Positions 1 through 5,228 of a stretch of 5,724 bases of DNA are shown here, piece by piece. The notes beneath the pieces were generated by a model. It had not been told where the DNA came from, made no database searches, and saw only the letters and a list, made by a program, of their open reading frames with translations. The first letter of the stretch is position 1, and each line of letters starts with the position of its first letter. The position numbers and the translations under genes are program-made. This stretch comes from Clostridiales bacterium (lineage in GTDB: Bacteria > Bacillota > Clostridia > Oscillospirales > Oscillospiraceae): NCBI GenBank assembly GCA_021201515.1, contig JAJQET010000104.1, forward strand, positions 1-5,724. Reading direction: 5' to 3'.

Positions 1-1
1 C

Positions 2-340
2 GTCATCACCGACTGCATCCTCCAGCTCTCCTATGTGAACATCGACCGGGCCATCCTCGCCGGGAATGACCTGATCCTGTCCCTGGCCAACATTCAGTCC
101 CCCACTGAGGCCCTGACCGGCACCAACTCCGGGCAGCAGGCCCTCCGCACCGCCACCCACAACATCCTCTACACTGCCGCCAACAGCGTGGGCGAGGAGG
201 TCAGCGCCATCCCCGTGGCTTACTGGCTGTACATCACCGTAGGCGTGGTGGACGTGGCCCTGGTGGCCCTGTGCGTGCTCTACTTCATCCGCCGCCATGG
301 CAAGATGAAGCAGTGGAAGGCTGCAAACACCGCAAACTAA
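2..340 (+). CDS. Glycoside hydrolase family 3 protein (beta-glucosidase-like), C-terminal part with membrane anchor
   Basis: The gene enters from the left edge; 112 codons and the TAA stop are visible. The first residues read VITDC. In GH3 enzymes the catalytic nucleophile is the Asp of a G-V-x-[ST]-D motif near the end of the TIM barrel, so the Asp at 11-13 is the likely nucleophile. The next segment, with IDRAILAGND and later ALRTATHNILYTAANS, is the usual end of the GH3 barrel domain. The nucleophile lies only about 110 residues from the C-terminus. This suggests the inverted GH3 order, with the second domain encoded upstream outside the window. A hydrophobic segment (about 210-288) followed by RRHGKMKQWK is a single C-terminal transmembrane anchor with a cytoplasmic tail, so the catalytic part should face outward. 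It probably cleaves beta-glucosides or related oligosaccharides; the substrate cannot be told. A strong terminator follows directly, so this unit ends here. Confidence 0.8.
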   Translation, partial: VITDCILQLSYVNIDRAILAGNDLILSLANIQSPTEALTGTNSGQQALRTATHNILYTAANSVGEEVSAIPVAYWLYITVGVVDVALVALCVLYFIRRHGKMKQWKAANTAN

Positions 341-367
341 CGAAAAAATCTGCTTCCCAAATAGAGG

Positions 368-405
368 ACCCCGCCGGGAGAGAACTCTCCCGGCGGGGTT
401 GTCTT
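368..405 (+). terminator. Intrinsic terminator of the GH3 gene
   Basis: Perfect 15-base inverted repeat, 368-382 pairing with 385-399, rich in G and C (CCCCGCCGGGAGAG and its complement). The innermost pairs must open to form a small loop. A short T-rich tail (TTGTCTTT) follows. It lies 27 bases after the GH3 stop and isolates spoIIGA from upstream transcription. Confidence 0.9.
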
Positions 406-450
406 TCCGGATAGGCTTCCTGAACCGTAAACCAGTAATGGCCTGAGCCA

Positions 451-529
451 TGTCGGAGAATCGTCTCACGGCGCTTTTTTCCGGGAAAACCGCTTGTGAC
501 GCATTTCTGCTGCCCGGCTGTGCTATGCT
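451..529 (+). promoter_or_regulatory. Putative spoIIGA-sigE promoter region
   Basis: An extended -10 element, TG-C-TATGCT, lies at 521-529. No good -35 lies 16-18 bases upstream; the nearest candidate is TTGTGA (494-499), 24 bases away. An over-long spacer is a known feature of the Bacillus subtilis spoIIG promoter, which sigma-A reads only with Spo0A bound. TGTCGGA (451-457) matches the Spo0A box TGNCGAA at six of seven positions and lies about 85 bases before the expected transcription start. Also present are the palindrome TTTTCC-G-GGAAAA (477-489) and an 8-base inverted repeat, 515-522 with 537-544, that brackets the -10. Element positions are read directly; the Spo0A role is inferred from the B. 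subtilis homologue. Confidence 0.45.
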
Positions 530-546
530 TGTTCCACACAGCCGAA

Positions 547-554
547 AAGGAGGG
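547..554 (+). promoter_or_regulatory. Ribosome binding site of spoIIGA, unusually distant from the start
   Basis: AAGGAGGG is a near-perfect Shine-Dalgarno sequence. The only usual start codon in the spoIIGA frame that leaves the conserved N-terminus intact is GTG at 571, 16 bases further on, where 5-9 is normal. An ATG touches the site (555-557), but it is in another frame. Confidence 0.6.
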
Positions 555-570
555 ATGGGATACGGCGGTT

Positions 571-1392
571 GTGTACTTAGACGGCGTTTTCGCTTTGAAT
601 GCGGCGCTGGACGCCCTGCTGCTGTCCGCCGCCGGAAAGCTGACGGGCAGGGCGGTGAAGCCGGGGCGGCTGGCGCTGGCGGCAGCCATCGGCGGGGGAT
701 ACGCCTGCGCGGTATTCCTGCCCGGACTGGACGGATTAAGCGGCATGGCAGGTCAGGCGGGGTCTATGGCGATGATGCTGTTGGCCGCCTTCGGTGGGCG
801 GATGCTTTGGCCCGGCGGGGGGCTGCTGGCCCTGAGCTGCGCCCTTGGCGGAGCCATCCTTCTGCTGGAACAGCTGGTGGGAAGTCTGACCTATGCCAAC
901 GGGATTCCCGGCACAGCCTGGGACGGGGGACTGCTGCTGTTGGCAGGCAGCGGCCTTTGGGCGGCGGCTTCTCTGCTGGAACGCAGTACCAACGGCAAAA
1001 GCGGCAGGAAGGTGCCGGTGCTGCTGGAGGTCAACGGGAGGAGGCGGCTATTGACGGCGCTGGTGGACAGCGGCAACGGCCTGCGGGACCCCATCAGCGG
1101 GAAGGGGGTGCTGGTCGTACAGTGGGACGCGCTGGCCTCCTGTCTGCCGGAAGCGGTCGCCCGGACGGTCTGCACCGCTCCGGCGGAGCATCTGACAGAG
1201 CTCTCGGCGGCATGGCCGGAGGGACGGCTTCGCCTGTTGCCCTGCCGCACGGTACAGCAGGGGGGAGGCTTCCTGTTGGCCTTCACCGCCCAGCATGCAA
1301 AGGTGGACGGCGTGGAGCGGGGGGCGACTCCGGTGGCTCTTTCCCCCGTCCAGCTGTCAGACGGAGCCTATCAGGCGCTGATCGGATTATAG
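571..1392 (+). CDS. spoIIGA: Sporulation sigma-E factor-processing peptidase SpoIIGA
   Basis: SpoIIGA is a membrane-embedded aspartic protease that removes the pro-sequence of pro-sigma-E at the sporulation septum after a signal from the forespore (SpoIIR). The 273-residue product has about five hydrophobic helices in its N-terminal half (near residues 3-22, 34-51, 60-75, 83-103 and 119-135). A cytoplasmic protease domain follows. The catalytic motif is visible as LVDSGNGLRDP, with the presumed catalytic aspartate at residue 166. The N-terminal YLDGVFALNAALDALLL matches the family start (YLD..x..LN...D.LLL). I therefore chose GTG 571 over the ATG at 496, which would add 25 non-conserved residues and precede the ribosome binding site. 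It is somewhat shorter than the B. subtilis protein (about 309 residues), mainly at the C-terminus. It lies 33 bases upstream of its substrate gene sigE, evidently in one operon. Identification is firm; the exact start is less so. Confidence 0.93.
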   Translation: MYLDGVFALNAALDALLLSAAGKLTGRAVKPGRLALAAAIGGGYACAVFLPGLDGLSGMAGQAGSMAMMLLAAFGGRMLWPGGGLLALSCALGGAILLLEQLVGSLTYANGIPGTAWDGGLLLLAGSGLWAAASLLERSTNGKSGRKVPVLLEVNGRRRLLTALVDSGNGLRDPISGKGVLVVQWDALASCLPEAVARTVCTAPAEHLTELSAAWPEGRLRLLPCRTVQQGGGFLLAFTAQHAKVDGVERGATPVALSPVQLSDGAYQALIGL

Positions 1393-1425
1393 GAATAAGG
1401 ACTGTCATCACAGGAGGGAAAGACC

Positions 1426-2178
1426 ATGTATCAGGAATGCGTTGAGGTTTGGAGAACATACAATGGCTGGAGTCTGGTCGGCCTGTGGCAGACGTTGAAA
1501 AAGGCGTGGCGCAGACTGTTGCCACGCCCTGACGGCGTCTATTATGTGGGGGGCAGCGACCTCCTGCCGCCCCTGGACAGACAGGAGGAGCGGCGGCTGC
1601 TATTAGCCCTTCGAGCAGGGGACGAACAGGCCAGGGATACGCTGATCGAGCACAATCTTCGGTTGGTGGTCTACCTGGCCAGGCGGTTTGAGAACACCGG
1701 CATTAACCTGGATGATCTGGTGTCCATCGGCACCATCGGCCTCATCAAGGCGGTGAACACCTTTGATACGGAGAAGAATATCAAGCTGGCCACCTACGCC
1801 TCACGGTGTATTGAAAACGAAATCCTAATGCACCTGCGGAAAACCTCCAACCAGCGGACAGAAATCTCCTTTGACGAGCCGCTGAACACGGACTGGGACG
1901 GCAATGAACTGCTTCTGTCCGACGTCCTGGGGACAGAGGAGGATTTGGTGGAGCGGCCTGTGCAGGCAGGGGAGGACAGGCGGCTCCTCTATCTGGCCCT
2001 GAATCAGCTGAGCGAGCGGGAAAAGCGTATCATCACCATGCGCTTCGGCCTGGACGGGCGGGACAGCCGCACCCAGAAGGAGGTGGCCGATTCTCTGGGA
2101 ATTTCCCAGTCCTACATCTCCCGCCTGGAAAAACGCATCATTGGCCGGTTGAAAAAGGAGTTCAGCCGCATCGGATAG
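1426..2178 (+). CDS. sigE: RNA polymerase sporulation sigma factor SigE (pro-sigma-E)
   Basis: This is the first mother-cell-specific sigma factor of sporulation, made as an inactive membrane-associated precursor and activated by SpoIIGA. The ATG follows AGGAGGG (1412-1418) with 7 bases spacing. The 250-residue product has all sigma-70 regions: [22 protein letters not shown] (split here as [11 protein letters not shown] then [11 protein letters not shown]), region 2.2 from D96 ([15 protein letters not shown]), region 2.3-2.4 from Y124 ([15 protein letters not shown]), the SFDEPLN / [14 protein letters not shown] region-3 signature, and the region 4.2 helix-turn-helix at 216-237 ([20 protein letters not shown]). 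[15 protein letters not shown] is specific to SigE rather than SigK, SigF or SigG. The conserved processing context VYYVGGS puts cleavage between Tyr39 and Tyr40 by analogy with B. subtilis. The pro-sequence would thus be 39 residues instead of 27; its distal half ([12 protein letters not shown]) looks like a basic amphipathic membrane helix. No hairpin terminator is seen before the convergent gene. Confidence 0.97.
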   Translation: MYQECVEVWRTYNGWSLVGLWQTLKKAWRRLLPRPDGVYYVGGSDLLPPLDRQEERRLLLALRAGDEQARDTLIEHNLRLVVYLARRFENTGINLDDLVSIGTIGLIKAVNTFDTEKNIKLATYASRCIENEILMHLRKTSNQRTEISFDEPLNTDWDGNELLLSDVLGTEEDLVERPVQAGEDRRLLYLALNQLSEREKRIITMRFGLDGRDSRTQKEVADSLGISQSYISRLEKRIIGRLKKEFSRIG

Positions 2179-2204
2179 CAACATCAGGGGATATCAAGGC
2201 GCAG

Positions 2205-2750
2205 TTATTCCGGCGGACAGCACACCTTGCATGGCTCATAGCCCTGCGCCTGCGCCTCCGCAAGGGAGATCTCGATGCCTCCGTCTTTGACATACCGGCA
2301 GGTGGACAGATGATACTTTTCCCCGCTGGCTGTGATGTAGACAAGGATGTCTTCCCCGGAATCACCGGACTCCCCGGCGTCCTCGCCTTCCGCGGCCACG
2401 TCTGACCCTGACGCTTCGCCGGATTCAGCGTCAGCACCGGCCTCGGAACTCCATTCGCCGGACAGGGAAGAGGAGGCGGCGTCCTCCGTCCCCAGCGGTT
2501 CCGTCTTGGCGTTCAGGGAACCTGCCGCCATCACACACACCAGGAATGCCAGCACAAACATCCACGGCTTTGCCTCGGACAGCCGCCGATGCACAAGGGG
2601 ATTGGCGGCGGCCGCCGCCAGCAGGAACATCACAGAGGCCGCCGGGGTCTCCAGACTGCCCCACGCGGAGAGGAGGCAGAGCACAGAAAGGCACCAGCCC
2701 AGCACCGTACAGAGGGTATGCAGTTTTCCGGGGCGGTCAGCGGTTTTCAT
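2205..2750 (-). CDS. Small membrane protein with acidic linker and C-terminal His/Cys module, function unknown
   Basis: I do not recognise a named family for the whole 181-residue protein. Three hydrophobic helices (about 10-30, 36-52, 62-80) follow a short basic N-terminus. The HRR loop between helices 2 and 3 predicts N-in and C-out. Residues 83-136 form a low-complexity Ser/Gly/Ala/Glu/Asp linker. The last 45 residues form a compact module: VYIT.SGEKYH, then C151, then SLAEAQAQGYEPCKVC. It has His147, Cys151, Cys174, Cys177 and Cys178 arranged as H-x3-C...C-x2-C. The same small module occurs at the C-termini of many Firmicutes surface proteins and nucleases and looks like a zinc or other metal site; this is from memory of the pattern. 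The start is the ATG at 2750, which has GGAGG seven bases upstream; the earlier in-frame ATG at 2777 has none and would sit at or upstream of the predicted transcription start. The gene is convergent with sigE and has its own promoter. Confidence 0.8.
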   Translation of the reverse strand: MKTADRPGKLHTLCTVLGWCLSVLCLLSAWGSLETPAASVMFLLAAAAANPLVHRRLSEAKPWMFVLAFLVCVMAAGSLNAKTEPLGTEDAASSSLSGEWSSEAGADAESGEASGSDVAAEGEDAGESGDSGEDILVYITASGEKYHLSTCRYVKDGGIEISLAEAQAQGYEPCKVCCPPE

Positions 2751-2757
2751 GGGGTTT

Positions 2758-2762
2758 CCTCC
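2758..2762 (-). promoter_or_regulatory. Ribosome binding site deciding the start of the minus-strand membrane protein
   Basis: Read on the minus strand this is GGAGG followed by seven bases and ATG (2750-2748). It fixes the start at 2750 rather than at the in-frame ATG nine codons upstream. Confidence 0.85.
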
Positions 2763-2788
2763 GTTCTGAGGCAACATTTCTTACAGCT

Positions 2789-2817
2789 ATTATACTGAAA
2801 AAGGTGCTGCCCCGCAA
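2789..2817 (-). promoter_or_regulatory. Sigma-A-type promoter of the minus-strand membrane protein gene
   Basis: On the minus strand, -35 TTGCGG (2817-2812), a 17-base spacer and a perfect -10 TATAAT (2794-2789). Transcription should start near 2782, giving a leader of about 30 bases with the ribosome binding site. Confidence 0.75.
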
Positions 2818-2862
2818 GAAAAATTTCCCGCCCCGGCAGGGTTTGCGCCTTGCCGGGGCAGC
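2806..2862. repeat. Inverted motif pair and hairpin between divergent promoters
   Basis: CTTGCGGGGCAGC (minus strand, 2818-2806) and CTTGCCGGGGCAGC (plus strand, 2849-2862) differ by one inserted C. They lie in opposite orientation, each overlapping the -35 of one of the divergent promoters. Nested inside, CCCCGGCA (2831-2838) and TGCCGGGG (2851-2858) form a second inverted repeat that shares the right copy. The layout would suit a shared operator, but GC-rich chance repeats are possible. Confidence 0.5.
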
Positions 2863-2878
2863 GTATTTGTGCTATATT
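2850..2878 (+). promoter_or_regulatory. Sigma-A-type promoter of the cwlD-like/radA operon
   Basis: -35 TTGCCG (2850-2855), 17-base spacer, -10 TATATT (2873-2878). The expected start is near 2885, about 30 bases before the GTG of the amidase gene. A weaker sigma-E-like reading overlaps it: ATATT (2874-2878) with CATAGGCT (2891-2898). Confidence 0.65.
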
Positions 2879-2914
2879 GTTGCCAGAGCGCATAGGCTTG
2901 TATGGGTGATTGAA

Positions 2915-3625
2915 GTGCGGAAAGCAGCGATTTATGCTCTGGCGGTCTGTTGTGTGTTCCTCTCCATTCTGAGCCTGGCAGGGCAGCTTTCGGCTGAGCC
3001 AACGGCGGCGGTATCCGGCAGGACGGGAGCGCACATTTTAGTTCTGGATGCCGGGCACGGCGGGGAGGACGGCGGCGCCGTCTCTGTCAGCGGCGTGGCG
3101 GAGAGCGGACTGAACCTGTCCATCGTGCTGAAAATTGACGCGCTGGCGGGACTGTATGGGGTGCCGGTGGTTTTGACCCGCACAGAGGACGTCTCTCTGG
3201 CGGACGACACAGCCGTCACGCTGCAGGAGCGCAAGCGCAGCGACATTTACAACCGCGTCGTCCTGGCAAATGAAACCCCCAACGCCTGCCTGCTCAGCAT
3301 CCATCAGAATCATTACACCAGCAGCACAGTCTCCGGTGCCCAGGTCTTTTACCGGAATACGGAGGAGGGGAAGGCTTGGGCCATGCTGACCCAGGCCGCC
3401 CTCCGGGAAGCCATCGACCCGGAGAATGACCGGGTGGCCGCGCAGATTCCGGATTCCGTTTACTTACTGAACCATGTCACCTGTCCTGCCATTCTGGTGG
3501 AATGTGGCTTCCTGTCCAATCCCCAGGAAGATCAGCTTTTGCAGAGCGATGGGTACCAAAGCAGCCTGGCGGCGACGATTTTTTCTGCCTATTTACAATA
3601 TTTTATCGGAGAAGTTTCAATATGA
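2915..3625 (+). CDS. cwlD: N-acetylmuramoyl-L-alanine amidase, CwlD-like (Amidase_3)
   Basis: This zinc amidase cuts the MurNAc-L-alanine bond. In spore formers the CwlD type acts with PdaA to make muramic-delta-lactam in cortex peptidoglycan. The 236-residue product starts with RKAAIYALAVCCVFLSILSL, a signal peptide or anchor, so it works outside the membrane. Catalytic features: LDAGHGGEDGGA with zinc ligand His48, ligand Glu63, SIHQNH with ligand His130, and ILVECGFLSNP with catalytic Glu196. The length equals B. subtilis CwlD (237), and SGAQVFY, VYLLNHVTCPAILVE and the final LQYF follow CwlD closely. The GTG at 2915 is chosen because GGTGAT (2905-2910) pairs with the 16S rRNA tail in register and the product then starts MRK plus a hydrophobic core; GTG 2906 is the alternative. 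The stop overlaps radA. A general cell-wall amidase of the same fold cannot be excluded. Confidence 0.85.
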   Translation: MRKAAIYALAVCCVFLSILSLAGQLSAEPTAAVSGRTGAHILVLDAGHGGEDGGAVSVSGVAESGLNLSIVLKIDALAGLYGVPVVLTRTEDVSLADDTAVTLQERKRSDIYNRVVLANETPNACLLSIHQNHYTSSTVSGAQVFYRNTEEGKAWAMLTQAALREAIDPENDRVAAQIPDSVYLLNHVTCPAILVECGFLSNPQEDQLLQSDGYQSSLAATIFSAYLQYFIGEVSI

Positions 3626-4977
3626 AGAATCGCATCACCTTTTACTGTACCAACTGCGGCAATGAATACCCAAAATGGCAGGGGAAGTGTACCGCCTGCG
3701 GAAGCTGGAACACCATCGTAGAACAGCCTGCCCAGCCGAAAAAAAACACCGCCGTCACCACGACCCGGCAGCTGAAAGCGCAGCCCCAGCGCATCGATGA
3801 TGTGGCGCTGACGGAGGAGCTGCGTTTTCGCACAGGCATGAATGAGCTAGACCGGGTTTTGGGCGGCGGCGCCGTCCAGGGAAGTCTGGTTCTGATTGGA
3901 GGGGCCCCCGGCATTGGCAAGTCTACCCTGATGCTGCAAATCTGCAATGAGCTGTGCAGGCAGTACACGGTGCTGTATGTCTCCGGGGAGGAATCGGCGC
4001 GGCAAATCAAGCTGCGCGCAGCCCGGCTGAACGTTTCCGGGGAAAGCCTCTACCTGCTGAGTGAAACTGCTTTGGAAAACATCACGGACGCGGTGCATCA
4101 GGTGGAACCGGACATCCTCATTGTGGACTCGATTCAAACGGTTTCCTCCGGCGCGTCGGACTCCATTCCAGGCAGCGTGGCCCAGGTGAAGCAGTGCACC
4201 ATGGCGCTGATGGAGTTGGCAAAAGGGGAGGGGCTGACCGTCTTTGTGATCGGCCACATCAATAAGGAGGGGTCCATTGCAGGACCCAAGGTGCTGGAGC
4301 ATATGGTGGACTGCGTCCTCTCCTTTGAGGGGGAGCAGCAGCAGACCTACCGTATCCTGCGCGCAGTGAAGAATCGCTTCGGGGCGACCAACGAGATCGG
4401 CGTCTTTGAAATGCTGGATGAAGGGCTGACCGAGGTGCCAAACCCGTCGGAAATGCTGCTCAGCGGCAGGCCGGCCGGAGCGCCGGGCACCTGCGTCACC
4501 TGCGTCATGGAGGGGGCCAGGCCGGTGCTGGCGGAGGTTCAGGCCCTGGTCACCACCTCCAGCTTTGCCAACCCACGGAGGACAAGCAACGGCGTAGAGT
4601 ACGGGCGCGCCGTGATGCTCATAGCGGTGCTGGAACGGCGGGGCGGTTTGAATATTGGAAACTGCGATTCTTACATCAACGTGATTGGGGGATTGAACCT
4701 GGAAGAGCCGGCCGCCGACCTGGCGACGGTGCTGGCCCTTGCGTCCAGCTTCCGGAATAAGGCTGTGCCGGAGGATTTGGCGGCGATTGGCGAGGTGGGC
4801 CTGACCGGTGAACTGCGTCCGGTCAACGCGCTGGCACAGCGGCTCAGTGAAGTGCATCGGCTGGGCTTTACCAAGTGCATGATTCCAAGTCGCAACAGCG
4901 GAAAACTGCCCGAAGTACCTGGCTTGCAACTGATTCCGGTGAAGAATATCAGAGAAGCCACGGCCGCGCTTTTGTGA
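3622..4977 (+). CDS. radA: DNA repair protein RadA (Sms)
   Basis: RadA is a RecA-like, hexameric ATP-dependent DNA motor that drives branch migration of recombination intermediates in repair and transformation. The 451-residue product is full length for the family. It has a C4 zinc finger (Cys9, Cys12, Cys23, Cys26), Walker A GAPGIGKST at 94-102, a Walker B-type ILIVDS ending in Asp169, and the RadA-specific KNRFG motif at 250-254. A Lon-protease-like C-terminal domain runs from about residue 280 (PRRTSNGVEYGRA, GGLNLEEPAADLA, GEVGLTGELRPV). The ATG overlaps the amidase stop as ATGA, and GGAGAAG (3608-3614) lies 7 bases upstream inside that gene, so the two genes are co-transcribed and probably translationally coupled. 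In Bacillus radA instead follows the ctsR-mcsA-mcsB-clpC genes; that context is absent. No defect is visible. Confidence 0.97.
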   Translation: MKNRITFYCTNCGNEYPKWQGKCTACGSWNTIVEQPAQPKKNTAVTTTRQLKAQPQRIDDVALTEELRFRTGMNELDRVLGGGAVQGSLVLIGGAPGIGKSTLMLQICNELCRQYTVLYVSGEESARQIKLRAARLNVSGESLYLLSETALENITDAVHQVEPDILIVDSIQTVSSGASDSIPGSVAQVKQCTMALMELAKGEGLTVFVIGHINKEGSIAGPKVLEHMVDCVLSFEGEQQQTYRILRAVKNRFGATNEIGVFEMLDEGLTEVPNPSEMLLSGRPAGAPGTCVTCVMEGARPVLAEVQALVTTSSFANPRRTSNGVEYGRAVMLIAVLERRGGLNIGNCDSYINVIGGLNLEEPAADLATVLALASSFRNKAVPEDLAAIGEVGLTGELRPVNALAQRLSEVHRLGFTKCMIPSRNSGKLPEVPGLQLIPVKNIREATAALL

Positions 4978-4993
4978 GAATACGCGGTGTGCG

Positions 4994-5039
4994 GCCTGCG
5001 CCGCAGCGGTTATCACCACCGCTGCGGCGCAGGCTTTTT
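4994..5039 (+). terminator. Intrinsic terminator after radA
   Basis: Perfect 17-base stem, 4994-5010 with 5018-5034 (GCCTGCGCCGCAGCGGT and its complement), a seven-base loop, then five T (5035-5039). It begins 16 bases after the radA stop and closes the amidase-radA operon. Confidence 0.95.
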
Positions 5040-5053
5040 GCAAAGATTGACCC

Positions 5054-5083
5054 TTGACGGCATCCTGTGCGCTGTGGTAAACT
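5054..5083 (+). promoter_or_regulatory. Putative promoter of the tyrosine recombinase gene
   Basis: -35 TTGACG (5054-5059), an 18-base spacer and TAAACT (5078-5083) preceded by TGG, giving an extended -10. Transcription would start near 5090 and leave a leader of about 140 bases before the ATG at 5229. That leader holds a purine-rich run (5109-5132) and the 5162-5193 palindrome; no convincing gene is seen in it. Confidence 0.55.
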
Positions 5084-5161
5084 ATAGGTACTGATACAGA
5101 TGGAGATACGGAAAGAGAGGAGGCGAAGGGAGCCACCCCGCCGCCATTTTTTAAAGGCAGA

Positions 5162-5193
5162 AAAGTCAACAAAATAAAAATTTTGTTGACTTT
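5162..5193. repeat. Perfect AT-rich palindrome, candidate Xer-type recombination site
   Basis: Bases 5162-5175 are the exact inverted complement of 5180-5193, with AAAA between: a 14-base stem in an otherwise GC-rich region. Taken as a Xer site it splits into AGTCAACAAAA (5164-5174), a six-base centre TAAAAA and TTTTGTTGACT (5181-5191), an 11-6-11 layout. The right arm agrees with the dif XerD arm TTATGTTAAAT at eight of eleven positions. It lies 35 bases before a Xer-type recombinase gene. Sequence symmetry is certain; recombination function is inference. An operator or a leader hairpin is the alternative. Confidence 0.5.
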
Positions 5194-5228
5194 AGGGGAG
5201 GGGATCACGCGCTCCTTCGGGAAATCAC

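Noticed and set aside
450..1445. A 331-codon plus-strand frame overlapping spoIIGA.
   Set aside because: Gly/Arg-rich shadow frame; the SpoIIGA frame carries the conserved N-terminus and the DSGN motif.
2179..2204. A shared bidirectional terminator between sigE and the convergent gene.
   Set aside because: Only 26 bases are available and no stem of useful length is present.
2831..2858. The GC-rich hairpin as a terminator.
   Set aside because: It overlaps the -35 of a good promoter, and no T-run follows directly on the plus strand; on the minus strand the T-run is several bases removed and no gene ends there.
2546..2914. Upstream extension of the amidase frame.
   Set aside because: It would be antisense to the minus-strand membrane protein gene and span both promoters; GTG 2915 with a signal peptide and ribosome binding site is the better start.
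5100..5177. A 25-residue, Arg-rich leader ORF (MEIRKERRRREPPRR...) before the recombinase gene.
   Set aside because: No ribosome binding site precedes its ATG and nothing supports translation; its stop in the palindrome is probably chance.
5162..5193. The palindrome as an intrinsic terminator.
   Set aside because: The stem is A/T-rich and is followed by AGGGGAGG on the plus strand, with no T-run after the stem on either strand.
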